This document shows positions 1-10,838 of a stretch of DNA of 64,000 nucleotides, piece after piece. Origin of the DNA: Clostridiaceae bacterium (lineage in GTDB: Bacteria > Bacillota > Clostridia > Lachnospirales > Lachnospiraceae). The DNA lies in assembly GCA_910575795.1 (NCBI GenBank), contig CAJTGE010000025.1:21714-85713 (forward strand), written 5' to 3'. Numbering within the stretch: the first letter of the stretch is position 1; every line of letters begins with the position of its first letter. A model generated the notes under the pieces. The model was not told the DNA's origin. It did not search any database and worked only from the letters and a program-made list of their open reading frames with translations. Both the position numbers and the translations under genes were made by a program.

Positions 1-110
1 CACATTTGGCGACTGCCGCGAGGGTCAAATACTCCGCTGCTCTGCAGCGCTGCAAGTTTGATGCCTCGCTGCTTGCAGCGGGGGTGTTGAACTTTATATC
101 TGCATCAATT
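1..110. repeat. Paired hairpins downstream of the ATP synthase operon
   Basis: Two short GC-rich palindromes lie just past the atpC stop: CGCTGC/GCAGCG at 35-49 and CCTCGCTGC/GCAGCGGGG at 64-83. Each is next to a TCAAAT or TTTGAT type motif. They could end atp transcription on the minus strand or be copies of a dispersed REP-like repeat; there is no clear T-run. The window edge cuts the element, so its full extent is unknown. Confidence 0.4.
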
Positions 111-140
111 CAGGCCCAGGCATTCTGTCTGCCTGCCGCC

Positions 141-545
141 TTACTCCCCGGCGGTTCCGATCCGGACAAGCGCCCGGTGGAGTCTGGCCTCCGCAAGCTT
201 TAAATCCTTTTCCGAAAGCCCGGTCTGCTTCATGATCCCTTCGGCCTTCTGCTTCGACGTCCGGGCGCGATCCACGTCGATCTCCTCTTTCCACTCCCAG
301 GTGGTGGGGATCAGCCTGCACACGCCGTTCATGACGGAGAGCATGCCTCCGATACAGGCGGCGCTGCGCTTGCTGCCGTCCTCTGTCACGATATGCGCGG
401 TTCCCATACCGATGGCTGTGCAGTAATTGCAGTGCCTGGCCAGAATCGCCAGATCGCCGTGGATGGTGCGGCAGGATACGCTTTGCACCTGTCCGTCAAA
501 GACGAGACGGTCCATGGATACAATTTGTAAATGGAAGGTTGCCAT
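141..545 (-). CDS. atpC: ATP synthase F1 epsilon subunit
   Basis: Epsilon subunit of the F1 central stalk (134 residues, normal length). It couples c-ring rotation to the catalytic head and can inhibit ATP hydrolysis. The N-terminal beta-sandwich begins with the typical pattern MATFHLQIVSMDRLVFDG, and the C-terminal part (about residues 88-134) is the helical hairpin ending in ARLHRALVRI. It is the last gene of the operon, 20 bp after atpD. The assignment rests on sequence pattern and on its fixed place after atpD. The beta-sandwich has several cysteines (CRTIHGD, CNYC), which is somewhat unusual for this family. Confidence 0.93.
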   Translation of the reverse strand: MATFHLQIVSMDRLVFDGQVQSVSCRTIHGDLAILARHCNYCTAIGMGTAHIVTEDGSKRSAACIGGMLSVMNGVCRLIPTTWEWKEEIDVDRARTSKQKAEGIMKQTGLSEKDLKLAEARLHRALVRIGTAGE

Positions 546-565
546 AGCGTTTGCTCCCCTCCCTT

Positions 566-1978
<1,413 letters not shown>

Positions 1979-1981
1979 TCA

Positions 1982-2845
1982 TCAGGGCTGCTCGGCGCCT
2001 GCCACAATCTCCGTAATTTCCTGAGTAATGCTGGCCTGACGCGCCCTGTTATAATAAAGGCTGAGCTGTTCAATCATCTCGCCTGCGTTCTTTGTGGCAG
2101 CATCCATGGCGGTTCTTCTGGCGGCCAGCTCGCTGGCCACGGACTCGCACATAGCGCCGTAGATTAAGCCTGCCAGATACTCTGGCACAATGGCGTTAAA
2201 TACACTCTCGCTGTCCGGCTCATACAGGATCAGGGAACGGATATGCTTCGGATCATGTCCGTCTTCCTTTTCCGTGAAATCGTCAAGGGGCAGAAGAGAA
2301 GAAACATCCGGCCTCTGCGAAAGCATGGAAAGAAAGCTGGTGTAGCAGAGAGCAATGTGGCCGAAATCTCCTTTGCAGTAGGCGCTGCACAAAAGCTTTG
2401 CCATCTCAAAACAGTCAGACACAGAGATGTCCCCTGCCTCGGCGAATTCTTCGGTCAGAATGTGTACCTTCCGGCGCTTGCAGTAGTCCACCGCCTTCTT
2501 TCCGATGGGAAGGATCGAATAGTCCTTTCCCTTTGCCTGGCTCTCCAGCAGCTTAAACAGATTGGAGTTGTAGCCCCCGGCCAGTCCCCGGTCGCCGGCG
2601 ATAATGACATAGCACCATTTCGGGCTGTCACTTGCTTTGGTATAAGGGGATGTAAAGTCCGTATTGCCGGAGGCAATATCCGTCAGCGTGTCGTGGAGTG
2701 TCTGGAAATAAGGGCGGCTTAAATCAGCGCGCTCCTTAGCCTTACGCAGCTTGGAGGATGCTACCAGCTCCATTGCCTTTGTAATCTGCATGGTGCTCTG
2801 TATGCTCTTCATACGGAGCTTCACGGCTTTCATATTAGCGGCCAT
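1982..2845 (-). CDS. atpG: ATP synthase F1 gamma subunit
   Basis: Gamma subunit (287 residues), the rotating shaft between the c-ring and the alpha3beta3 head. The N-terminal helix has the conserved stretch IQSTMQITKAMELVASSKLR, and the C-terminal helix ends with SLYYNRARQASITQEITEI, both hallmarks of the family. The middle region is more divergent, as is normal. The start is preceded by GGAGGAAAACC. It lies 25 bp after atpA and 15 bp before atpD. Confidence 0.96.
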   Translation of the reverse strand: MAANMKAVKLRMKSIQSTMQITKAMELVASSKLRKAKERADLSRPYFQTLHDTLTDIASGNTDFTSPYTKASDSPKWCYVIIAGDRGLAGGYNSNLFKLLESQAKGKDYSILPIGKKAVDYCKRRKVHILTEEFAEAGDISVSDCFEMAKLLCSAYCKGDFGHIALCYTSFLSMLSQRPDVSSLLPLDDFTEKEDGHDPKHIRSLILYEPDSESVFNAIVPEYLAGLIYGAMCESVASELAARRTAMDAATKNAGEMIEQLSLYYNRARQASITQEITEIVAGAEQP

Positions 2846-2870
2846 GGTTTTCCTCCTTTATAAAAAAGCA

Positions 2871-4394
2871 TCATGATCTTGTTTTCAGGAATTTATCCGT
2901 ATAATCATTCAGAGCGGTTTTCAGCTTCTCCTCTGTGTCCTTATCCAGGTTTCCGGTGCTCTTTATGGCGCTCATGGCAGCCGCGCCGTTTCCGTCTGTG
3001 TCGAGGAATGGGTACAGACCCGCCTCATATTCCTGGATATCAGCCGTCTCGATCCGGGTCAGAATTCCGTTTACCGCGGCGTAGAGGATCGCGACCTGTT
3101 TTTCGACCGGTACGGGCAGGCTGCGGCCCTGCTTTAATACCTCCACGATACGCTCGCCCTGAGCCAGACGCGCCTTGGTGTCCGCATCCAGATCCGAACC
3201 GAACTGGGCAAAGCTCTGCAGCTCGCGGAACTGAGAGTAAACCAGCTTCAGCGTGCCGGCCACCTTCTTCATGGCCTTTATCTGGGCGTTGCCGCCTACG
3301 CGCGACACGGAGATACCGGGGTTTACGGCCGGCATGATGCCGGAGTGGAACAGCTCTGTCTCCAGGAAAATCTGCCCGTCTGTGATGGAAATTACATTGG
3401 TCGGAATATACGCCGAAACGTCGCCGGCCTGCGTCTCGATCACCGGAAGCGCCGTGAGAGAGCCGCCGCCTTTTTCGGCGGAGAGCTTCGCCGCGCGCTC
3501 CAGCAGACGGGAATGCAGATAGAATACATCGCCCGGATACGCCTCACGTCCCGGCGGACGGCGGATCAGCAGGGACAGGGCGCGGTACGCCACCGCATGC
3601 TTGCTCAAATCGTCATAAATAATCAGGACATGCTTGCCCTGGTTCATAAAATATTCGCCCATCGCACAGCCGGAATACGGCGCGATGTACTGTAAGGGGC
3701 TGGGCTCAGAGGCTGTGGCAGCCACGATAATCGTGTAATCCATGGCCCCGCCCGCGGTTAAGTCGGACACAAGGCCCGCCACGGTGGAACGCTTCTGGCC
3801 GATGGCCACATAGATACAGATAACGTCCTTGCCCTTCTGGTTTAAGATCGTGTCTGTGGCGATCGTCGTCTTACCGGTCTGCCTGTCGCCGATGATCAGT
3901 TCGCGCTGGCCTCTTCCGATGGGAATCATGGAATCAATGGCCTTGATGCCCGTCTGGAGCGGTTCCTTTACAGGCTGGCGGTCGCAGATGCCGGGCGCCT
4001 GGGATTCAATGGGGCGGAACTCGCTCGTCTCAATGGGGCCCGCGCCGTCGATGGGCTGGCCGATGGCGTTTACAACACGCCCGATCATAGCTTCGCCTAC
4101 AGGTACGGAAACAACCTTTCCTGTGCGCTTTACGGTCTGCCCCTCGCTGATCCCCTGATCAGAGCCGAGAAGCACGGTAGAAACGCTCGCTTCTTCTAAG
4201 TTCTGGGCCATTCCGAAGGTGCCGTCCTCAAATTCCAGAAGCTCGCCGGACATACAGTTGGTAAGCCCGCTCACTCTGGCGATACCGTCTCCGACCATCA
4301 GTACGGTTCCGGTTTCGCTCTGCTCAATGGCATTCTGGTAATATTTGATCTGGCTGCGAATGACCTTGGATATTTCTTCTGGTTTTAATTGCAT
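2871..4394 (-). CDS. atpA: ATP synthase F1 alpha subunit
   Basis: Non-catalytic alpha subunit of F1 (507 residues from the start chosen here). The P-loop GDRQTGKT is at about residues 169-176, and the [19 protein letters not shown] and [17 protein letters not shown] segments are classic for alpha. The reading frame also has an upstream GTG at 4403, but that codon almost touches the AAAGGA ribosome site, so the ATG at 4394 is preferred. It lies between atpH and atpG. Confidence 0.97.
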   Translation of the reverse strand: MQLKPEEISKVIRSQIKYYQNAIEQSETGTVLMVGDGIARVSGLTNCMSGELLEFEDGTFGMAQNLEEASVSTVLLGSDQGISEGQTVKRTGKVVSVPVGEAMIGRVVNAIGQPIDGAGPIETSEFRPIESQAPGICDRQPVKEPLQTGIKAIDSMIPIGRGQRELIIGDRQTGKTTIATDTILNQKGKDVICIYVAIGQKRSTVAGLVSDLTAGGAMDYTIIVAATASEPSPLQYIAPYSGCAMGEYFMNQGKHVLIIYDDLSKHAVAYRALSLLIRRPPGREAYPGDVFYLHSRLLERAAKLSAEKGGGSLTALPVIETQAGDVSAYIPTNVISITDGQIFLETELFHSGIMPAVNPGISVSRVGGNAQIKAMKKVAGTLKLVYSQFRELQSFAQFGSDLDADTKARLAQGERIVEVLKQGRSLPVPVEKQVAILYAAVNGILTRIETADIQEYEAGLYPFLDTDGNGAAAMSAIKSTGNLDKDTEEKLKTALNDYTDKFLKTRS

Positions 4395-4408
4395 TCCATT
4401 CACATCCT

Positions 4409-4948
4409 TTATACGATGATTTCGGTAATCTTCTTACGCAGGCTTATAAGGCGCGCCTGGGCCGTGCCGTCGAGCTGCTTTCCTTCCAGCTCCACGCGCA
4501 GTCCGCCCAGAAGGCCCTCATCCACCTTCTGTGTAAGTACGATGGTTTTCTTGCTCATGTCCTCCAGGCGCTTCTTAAGGGCCTCGGCCTGGGACTCGCT
4601 TAAGGCGACGGCGCTTGAGACGACAGCCTCCGCGATATTGTGATCCGCATTGTAGCGCGAGCGGAACTCGTCGCAGCAGCCGCCAAATTCCCGCAGCGCG
4701 CCATTTTCACATAAAATCCCTAAAAAATTCAGAAGATAGGGCTGAATCTGGCCGTCGAAGGCTTTATTAAGGAGAGCGACCCGCTCTGTCTTGGGGATGG
4801 ACGGCTCGGATAAAAGAACCAGATAATCGGGATTCTCCCGGAAAATCTGACGGATCGAATCCATCTCCTCCATCACAGGCTCTGTGAGCGATTCTTCAGC
4901 GGCAAGGTCATAGAGGCTGCCGCCGTAAAGCTTGGCAGTTTTTGTCAT
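4409..4948 (-). CDS. atpH: ATP synthase F1 delta subunit
   Basis: Delta subunit (179 residues), which links the top of F1 to the peripheral stalk. The N-terminal helical bundle starts [16 protein letters not shown], and the C-terminal segment [20 protein letters not shown] corresponds to the conserved delta signature. The start codon overlaps the atpF stop (ATGA type), which implies translational coupling. The gene keeps its normal position between atpF and atpA. Confidence 0.95.
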   Translation of the reverse strand: MTKTAKLYGGSLYDLAAEESLTEPVMEEMDSIRQIFRENPDYLVLLSEPSIPKTERVALLNKAFDGQIQPYLLNFLGILCENGALREFGGCCDEFRSRYNADHNIAEAVVSSAVALSESQAEALKKRLEDMSKKTIVLTQKVDEGLLGGLRVELEGKQLDGTAQARLISLRKKITEIIV

Positions 4949-5448
4949 GATGCCTCACCTACATTCTCAATAAACTCGTCGATCAGTTTTTTGTGATCCT
5001 CTTCATTGATCTCGCGTTCCACTACCTTGCCGGCAATTTCCATAGCAATGCCGCCGATCTCATTTTTGATGTCGTTGACCGCCTTTTTCTTCTCCTGAAG
5101 AATATCGGCCTCGGCCTTTGCCTTTAAGTTCGCGGCCTGGGACTGGGCGTCGTTTATGATCGCCTCGCTGCGTGCGGCAGCGTCCTTCTGCGCGTTCTGG
5201 AGAATGGAATTTGCCTCGGCCTTTGCCTGGGTTAAGCTGTTCTCGTAGCTGGATTTTAAGGTCATGGCCTCATTCTTTTCCCGCCTTGCCTGCTGGATCT
5301 CAGCGTCAGCCATCGCCTTGCGCTTATCCAGCATGGCGTTGATCGGCTTGAACAGAAAACGTTTTATCAGGTACATCTGTATAAAGAGGTTCAGGATCTG
5401 GGCAATAAAGGTCCACGGTATAATAGTTACTAATTCCTGTGTTTGCAT
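4945..5448 (-). CDS. atpF: ATP synthase Fo b subunit
   Basis: The b subunit (167 residues) forms the peripheral stalk. A single membrane helix spans about residues 8-30 (WTFIAQILNLFIQMYLIKRF), followed by a long charged, Ala/Lys/Glu/Gln-rich coiled coil to the C-terminus. A strong AGGAGGGG ribosome site precedes the ATG at 5448. The 3' end overlaps atpH. Confidence 0.95.
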   Translation of the reverse strand: MQTQELVTIIPWTFIAQILNLFIQMYLIKRFLFKPINAMLDKRKAMADAEIQQARREKNEAMTLKSSYENSLTQAKAEANSILQNAQKDAAARSEAIINDAQSQAANLKAKAEADILQEKKKAVNDIKNEIGGIAMEIAGKVVEREINEEDHKKLIDEFIENVGEAS

Positions 5449-5493
5449 CTTTCCCCTCCTGTCTTGTGGAAATTACGATTTTCCGCAGAGTGA

Positions 5494-5787
<294 letters not shown>

Positions 5788-5849
5788 CTAACTGAATTTA
5801 AAAATAGGTGTGTTGAAAATTGCCACACAGGGAGGCGGCGGGAACCGCC

Positions 5850-6611
5850 TTAACCTTCCGCGGCGTTGGCGATATACATAATTGTCAGCATACTGAAAAT
5901 AAATGCCTGCATCACGCCGGAGAACCAGTCGAAATAAACGCCGGCGATAGCGGGGATGCCCACATCAAGGAACGGGATACTTCCCAGAACCTGTCCCAGC
6001 GCGCCCGGAAGCCAGCCAAGCAGCGCGGTGGTCGCGACGGCAAGAGAGGCATAGATCAGCGTACTGATTACAACGCCGGACAGGATGTTGCCGAAATGAC
6101 GGCAGGCCATGCTGACAGGCGTCGCGAGCTCAGACAGAACATTAAAAGGGGTCATTACCGGGATTGGCTGGGTAAAGCCCTTTAAGTATCCTGCAAGGCC
6201 GCCGGCTTTGATCTTGTTTGCCGTGATCATGATAAACACGACAACGGCCCAGGCCGCCTCAGTGGAGAGATCGGCTGTGGGGCTGCGCAGCCCAATCAGG
6301 CTGATCAGGTTTGATACAACGCTTGTCGCAAACAGGGCGGCTACGAACGGGATCAGTTTATCGAACCGCGTTCCGCCGGTATTATTGCGGACCAGATTGT
6401 TCGCCATTTCCACAAGCATCTCGGCAAAAGCCTGCCGTTTTGAAATGTTCTCCACTCTGAGATCTCTGGTAAGCCAGATACAGGCCCCTGTAATCAGCGC
6501 CATCACTATCCAACTGACTACAAGCGTCTGTGTGATCAGAATATCGCCCAGGATGGGAATGCCTGTTGGAATCCTGTAATAAATGACGGGACCTGAAATA
6601 TCAATATTCAT
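5850..6611 (-). CDS. atpB: ATP synthase Fo a subunit
   Basis: The a subunit (253 residues) forms the stator ion channel beside the c-ring. There are about five to six hydrophobic helices. The essential arginine is R171 in the segment SMACRHFGNILSG, where most bacteria have LRLFGN, and the last helices end PAIAGVYFDWFSGVMQAFIFSMLTIMYI. Cys-Arg-His in place of Leu-Arg-Leu beside the essential Arg is a minor deviation. It begins the structural part of the operon after atpI. Confidence 0.95.
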   Translation of the reverse strand: MNIDISGPVIYYRIPTGIPILGDILITQTLVVSWIVMALITGACIWLTRDLRVENISKRQAFAEMLVEMANNLVRNNTGGTRFDKLIPFVAALFATSVVSNLISLIGLRSPTADLSTEAAWAVVVFIMITANKIKAGGLAGYLKGFTQPIPVMTPFNVLSELATPVSMACRHFGNILSGVVISTLIYASLAVATTALLGWLPGALGQVLGSIPFLDVGIPAIAGVYFDWFSGVMQAFIFSMLTIMYIANAAEG

Positions 6612-6653
6612 GCTTTCATGTTCATCTCCTTTCTGTTAAATTTTAGTTGGTTT

Positions 6654-7058
6654 TTATTTTATTATACCCAGCATGCCCCGTAGCTTAATACACATACTGG
6701 GTAAAAATAACGGAATGATGCCTGCCGCGGCGTTAAAGCAGGGCAGCGCGAATGCCAGTACCACCCACAAAAGCTGTGACAGGGTGCGGAAGCGGTAGCT
6801 GGCTTTCATGGCCTTATAGGCTTCGTCCTGGTTGTCTGTGCCTGTGATTTTCTGGATCGTGAGCCCCATGAAAAAGAAATTCGCACAGGCGACCGCAGAG
6901 CCGGCGAGTCCGGCGGCGATCACTCTGTAATCAAAGGGAACCGCATCGGGCACAGACCGGTGAAGAAGCCAGAATGCCAGAAACATGACAAAAGCGCCGG
7001 CAAAGGTTCCTGCCGCGGTATAGATGCTTTCCTTTTTTACGGCGGGCTGAATCTGCAT
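6654..7058 (-). CDS. atpI: ATP synthase-associated AtpI-like membrane protein
   Basis: Small polytopic membrane protein (134 residues from the ATG at 7058) with four hydrophobic segments, at about residues 13-32, 45-64, 85-105 and 110-125. Position before atpB and overall form match the AtpI/UncI family, which helps c-ring assembly and ion supply. A TTG at 7064 is an alternative start with better spacing from the AAGGAG site, so the first two residues are uncertain. Confidence 0.7.
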   Translation of the reverse strand: MQIQPAVKKESIYTAAGTFAGAFVMFLAFWLLHRSVPDAVPFDYRVIAAGLAGSAVACANFFFMGLTIQKITGTDNQDEAYKAMKASYRFRTLSQLLWVVLAFALPCFNAAAGIIPLFLPSMCIKLRGMLGIIK

Positions 7059-7162
7059 GGGCAAGATGTCTCCTTTCTATGAAAGCTATATATTGATTTT
7101 GCATCTGACGTAAAGAATCCCGCCGGCCTGAACGTGTACAGGGGATGCCGCGCGGGCAGAAG

Positions 7163-7423
7163 CTATTTGTGCTCATTAAAACCTACGCCGGTTTTTCTCT
7201 TCGTATTCTCCTGCTTCATAATGGCAAGATACACCTTCCAGGCCGTCGCGGCAGATCCGCCGAGGCCAAAAAAAAAGCCCGGAAGGTAGATCCAGCCGGC
7301 CATGGAAAAGCGGTTGCACAGCCAGTTGCATAAAAGAATACATATAAGAAGCGGGGCCGCCAGGGACAGCCCGATCTGACTCAGCATAGTAAGATGTCGA
7401 AAAATATCAGGCCAATCCTTCAT
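7163..7423 (-). CDS. AtpZ/AtpI family protein
   Basis: Small membrane protein (86 residues) with two hydrophobic helices, at about residues 17-36 and 43-63, separated by a short loop (CNRFSMAGW). A Gly-rich turn, FFFGLGGSAATAW, lies in the second. The pattern matches the AtpZ family, found first in ATP synthase operons of Firmicutes and linked with Mg2+/Ca2+ or c-ring assembly. The ATG at 7423 follows a GGAGGA site. It is the first gene of the operon. Confidence 0.75.
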   Translation of the reverse strand: MKDWPDIFRHLTMLSQIGLSLAAPLLICILLCNWLCNRFSMAGWIYLPGFFFGLGGSAATAWKVYLAIMKQENTKRKTGVGFNEHK

Positions 7424-7498
7424 AAATTCCTCCAAAATTTACACAGCTTGTTTCGGCGCGCAATCCGAAATGGATGTAAACAATAACAATTCTATCCA

Positions 7499-7527
7499 AT
7501 TATATATCATTTTTATGCAAATCACAA
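7499..7527 (-). promoter_or_regulatory. Sigma-A promoter of the ATP synthase operon
   Basis: Reading the minus strand, TTGTGA (7522-7527) is followed after 17 bp by a perfect TATAAT (7499-7504). It lies about 75 bp upstream of the first atp gene and faces it. Confidence 0.7.
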
Positions 7528-7551
7528 GTTTTTTTGGGAGAAATACGCGGC

Positions 7552-7580
7552 TTGAGCTTTTGTTTTTTATACGATATAGT
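7552..7580 (+). promoter_or_regulatory. Sigma-A promoter of the sigma-54 regulator gene
   Basis: TTGAGC (7552-7557), 17 bp, TATAGT (7575-7580) on the plus strand, about 85 bp before the regulator start. It is divergent from the atp promoter, and the two cores are only 25 bp apart. Confidence 0.6.
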
Positions 7581-7666
7581 TATAGTGAAAGAAATACAGG
7601 ACAGCCGATGGGATGCGCGGCGCGGGAGACAGTAAGGCAGTTCAGACAGGAAAGGGGGAACGGCGC

Positions 7667-9565
7667 ATGATCCGGATTTGCTGTATTACGTATAAGGATG
7701 TGGACAGGCTGGTGCGCGAGGCGCTGGAGTCTTATCAGGACAAAGAAGTGGAATTCAGCATCGTGGAAGGCCTGCGGACCGAGATCCTCGAAGAGGAGAA
7801 GCGGAAGGTGATTGAGGGAGCGGATGTCGCCATCGCGGCCGGAGCGAACGCGCAGATCGCGGCGGCCGCCTTTCAGATACCGGTGCTGCAGCTTCGCATT
7901 ACGGATTTTGATTATCTGACAGCGGTTGAGCAGGGGCTTAAGCTGGGGGGTGCGCCTGCGGTGGTCACATACCAGCAGCCCATATCGAAGAGTATGAAGG
8001 AATATCTGCAGATCATCGGCAGAGAGGTGGAAAATATTGTCTATGAGGATACGGAGGAGCTGCAGGAGGCGCTCTCCGACAGCCGGGCGGATGTGATCAT
8101 CGGGGCGACGCACGCCGTGGAGGTGGGGAAACGCCTGGGCCGGAAGACAGTGCTGCTTTACCCGAGCTTTGCCTGCATCCTGGACACCATTGCCGAGGCA
8201 AAGAACCTGGCCAGGGAGCTTGAAAAAGAGCGGAATAAGAATCAGTATATCAACGGGCTCCTGCACTGCAGCGTCAACGGTATTTTTCTGGTGGACAGCT
8301 TATGCAGAGTCATTGACTTCAATCAAAAGGCGGTGGAGCTGGCGGCCATAGAACGTGAGAAATTAAAATATTCGTATCTGGATCAGATCCTGCCGAATTT
8401 AAAGCTGAACGAATTTGTCTGGGGCAGCGCACAGGAAGCGCTGCGGATCATCAGGCTGGGAGGAAAGGAGATGTTCTGCAATATCGTGCGGCTTGACAAC
8501 CGCCGCTCCCAGTTTGACGGCGCGGTGATCATGATGTATTACTTAGACGAATTAAAGCATCAGATCCGTCAGGGAGAAAAGGAGGAACGCCAGAGAAAAG
8601 AAAAGGGCTTTAAGGCAAAACGGAATTTTTCGGATATCATCGGTTCCTCCCTGGCAATCCGCCGGTGTATTGAGGATGCAAGGTTCTATGCGGAAAGCGA
8701 GTCGAATCTGATGGTTTACGGCGAGACAGGAACCGGGAAGGAGATATTCGCGCAGAGCGTCCATAACCAGAGCAGGAGAAAAAATGAGGCGTTTATCGCA
8801 GTCAACTGTGCCGCCCTGCCGGAGAACCTTCTGGAAACCGAGCTGTTCGGCTATGACGAGGGCGCGTTCACCGGGGGCCGCAAGGGAGGCAAAAAGGGCT
8901 TGTTTGAGCTGGCGGATCACGGAACCCTGTTTCTGGACGAGATCGGCGAGCTCTCTCCCGGTCTGCAGTCCAGGCTTTTGCGGGTGCTTCAGGAAAAAGA
9001 GATCATGCATGTGGGCGGGCAGCGGATCATCCCTGTGGATGTGCGCATCATTGCAGCTACCAATAAGGGGCTGGAACAGATGGACGCCTCGGCTTTCCGC
9101 CGGGATCTGCTGTACCGCTTAAATGTGCTGGAGTTAAATATCCCGCCTCTTCGGGAACGGGAGAATGATGTCGCGGAGCTGTTTGATTTCTATTATAAGA
9201 AAAAACGCGATATGAGCATCCATCAGGTCGAACTGACCGAAGGGGCGAAAGAGATTCTTAAATTGTACCACTGGCCCGGAAATATACGGGAGCTGCAGAA
9301 CGTCTGCGAGCGCTTCTGCCTGTATCTGAAGCAGTCGGCAAGGTGCAGCGACGCGCTGATCCGCAAATGCATGATCCGCGCGGTGGGGGAGGAAAGGCTT
9401 AAGAATAATATCCTTGAATCGTATGATTTCAGGGAAAAAGGCGCGACTCCGGAGCTGGTGGGGGCGCTTAAGAGGATATTTTCTTATAACCGGGAGCAGA
9501 TCGCAAAGCTGCTTGGGATCAGCCGGACGACGTTGTGGCGGGCAACGAAGGGGGAGCAGGAGTGA
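7667..9565 (+). CDS. Sigma-54-dependent transcriptional activator (PrpR-N type)
   Basis: Enhancer-binding activator (632 residues). Residues 1-185 resemble the PrpR N-terminal sensor domain, about 195-300 a PAS-like domain, and about 320-560 an AAA+ domain. Walker A GETGTGKE is at 352-359 and the sigma-54 contact loop GAFTGG at 399-404 (usual GAFTGA). A Fis-type helix-turn-helix ends the protein (REQIAKLLGISRTTLWR). The ATG at 7667 is preferred over 7613 because it follows GGAAAGGGGG. A perfect -24/-12 promoter lies directly downstream before a dehydrogenase/glycerate kinase pair, which is the probable target. The effector is unknown; glycerate or a related hydroxyacid is the natural guess. 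Confidence 0.9.
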   Translation: MIRICCITYKDVDRLVREALESYQDKEVEFSIVEGLRTEILEEEKRKVIEGADVAIAAGANAQIAAAAFQIPVLQLRITDFDYLTAVEQGLKLGGAPAVVTYQQPISKSMKEYLQIIGREVENIVYEDTEELQEALSDSRADVIIGATHAVEVGKRLGRKTVLLYPSFACILDTIAEAKNLARELEKERNKNQYINGLLHCSVNGIFLVDSLCRVIDFNQKAVELAAIEREKLKYSYLDQILPNLKLNEFVWGSAQEALRIIRLGGKEMFCNIVRLDNRRSQFDGAVIMMYYLDELKHQIRQGEKEERQRKEKGFKAKRNFSDIIGSSLAIRRCIEDARFYAESESNLMVYGETGTGKEIFAQSVHNQSRRKNEAFIAVNCAALPENLLETELFGYDEGAFTGGRKGGKKGLFELADHGTLFLDEIGELSPGLQSRLLRVLQEKEIMHVGGQRIIPVDVRIIAATNKGLEQMDASAFRRDLLYRLNVLELNIPPLRERENDVAELFDFYYKKKRDMSIHQVELTEGAKEILKLYHWPGNIRELQNVCERFCLYLKQSARCSDALIRKCMIRAVGEERLKNNILESYDFREKGATPELVGALKRIFSYNREQIAKLLGISRTTLWRATKGEQE

Positions 9566-9574
9566 GCTTCAATG

Positions 9575-9610
9575 TGTTTCAGATAACAGGAAAATGTGTT
9601 TTGTGAAACA
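9575..9610 (+). promoter_or_regulatory. Candidate upstream activator site for the sigma-54 regulator
   Basis: TGTTTCA (9575-9581) and its exact inverse TGAAACA (9604-9610) lie about 110-140 bp upstream of the -24/-12 promoter, the usual range for enhancer sites. A further TGTGAAAC lies nearby, at about 9627. The function is inferred from position and symmetry. Confidence 0.5.
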
Positions 9611-9717
9611 TTTTTGGGGATAAGCCTGTGAAACCGCGGCAGAATTGTGAATAACGGACAGGCGGGAGAGTCCCTGTTTTCAGGCGGAGAATTTTTGGCG
9701 GGGAAAAGAGGGAGTTA

Positions 9718-9734
9718 TGGCACGAAAATTGCAT
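9718..9734 (+). promoter_or_regulatory. Sigma-54 (-24/-12) promoter
   Basis: TGGCACGAAAATTGCAT matches the sigma-54 consensus TGGCACG-N4-TTGCA almost exactly, with GG and GC 12 bp apart. It lies about 80 bp before the dehydrogenase start codon and directly follows the gene of a sigma-54 activator. Confidence 0.9.
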
Positions 9735-9816
9735 GCTTTATTTGGATGGGATATATTGATAATTGCTGTCTCATCAAGAATCAGAGGAATAAAATGTGAA
9801 AAAGGAGGTTTATTGA

Positions 9817-10773
9817 GTGAAGATCATTGTTTTAGACGGATACACGGAGAATCCGGGAGATTTGAGCTGGGGGCCGCTTAAGGCGCTGGGGCAGACGGAG
9901 ATCTATGACCGCACAGAGGCCGGGGAGACGGTCAGCCGGATCGGCGACGCGGAGGCGATTCTGACGAATAAAACGGTTATTACGGACGAAGTGATGGAGG
10001 CGTGCGGTAATCTGCGGTACATAGGAGTGCTGGCAACCGGCTATAATGTGGTGGATGTCGAGGCTGCAAAGAGGCGGGGGATTACGGTCACGAATATCCC
10101 GACTTATGGGACCGATGCGGTGGGCCAGTTTGCTATCGCGCTTTTGCTGGAGATCTGCCATCATATCGGACATCATGACCGCACGGTCCATGAGGGGAGA
10201 TGGGAGAACTGCCAGGACTGGTGTTACTGGGACTATCCGCTGATTGAGCTGGCGGGCAAGACGATGGGGATCATCGGCTTTGGGCGTATCGGGCAGGCGA
10301 CAGGACGGATGGCGGCGGCGCTGCGGATGCGCGTGCTGGCTGTGGATGAATATCCAAATGAAAGCGGCCGGGCGCTTGCGGAGTATGTGGATCTTGAAAA
10401 GCTTCTTGCCGAGTCGGATGTCATTGCCCTGCACTGTCCGCTGAACGCGTCCACACAGGGGATCATCAATAAGGAAACGATCGCGAAGATGAAGGACGGC
10501 GTGATCCTGCTCAATAATTCCAGGGGGCCCCTGGTTGTGGAGGCCGATCTGGCGGAGGCGCTGAACAGCGGGAAGGTTTACGGCGCGGGCGTGGACGTGG
10601 TTTCCACTGAGCCGATCCGCGGGAGTAATCCGCTCCTGACTGCTAAAAACTGCATCATAACGCCTCATATAAGCTGGGGGGCGAAAGAAAGCAGGCAGAG
10701 GCTGATGGATATAGCGGTGGATAATTTAAGACAGTTTATGAACGGCGTTTCGGTGAATGTGGTGAATCAATAA
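9817..10773 (+). CDS. D-2-hydroxyacid dehydrogenase, glycerate/hydroxypyruvate type
   Basis: NAD(P)-dependent D-2-hydroxyacid dehydrogenase (318 residues) that interconverts a 2-oxoacid and a D-hydroxyacid. The Rossmann motif GIIGFGRIGQATG is at about residues 150-162. The catalytic arginine is in NNSRGPLV (about 234), and the catalytic histidine in TPHISWGAKESR (about 289). Start is GTG, 8 bp after AAAGGAGG. It is co-directional with the glycerate kinase gene 65 bp downstream. Together they fit hydroxypyruvate or tartronate-semialdehyde reduction to D-glycerate, then phosphorylation. The exact substrate cannot be read from sequence. Confidence 0.85.
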   Translation: MKIIVLDGYTENPGDLSWGPLKALGQTEIYDRTEAGETVSRIGDAEAILTNKTVITDEVMEACGNLRYIGVLATGYNVVDVEAAKRRGITVTNIPTYGTDAVGQFAIALLLEICHHIGHHDRTVHEGRWENCQDWCYWDYPLIELAGKTMGIIGFGRIGQATGRMAAALRMRVLAVDEYPNESGRALAEYVDLEKLLAESDVIALHCPLNASTQGIINKETIAKMKDGVILLNNSRGPLVVEADLAEALNSGKVYGAGVDVVSTEPIRGSNPLLTAKNCIITPHISWGAKESRQRLMDIAVDNLRQFMNGVSVNVVNQ

Positions 10774-10838
10774 AGCGATCGCGCGGATGCGGTGAGCGGG
10801 AGGGGCCGGGCGGCTGTATAGCGGAAAGGGGATTGGTT

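Noticed and set aside
6..203. ORF of 65 codons at the left edge
   Set aside because: It lies over the hairpin repeats and the antisense of atpC and has no ribosome site.
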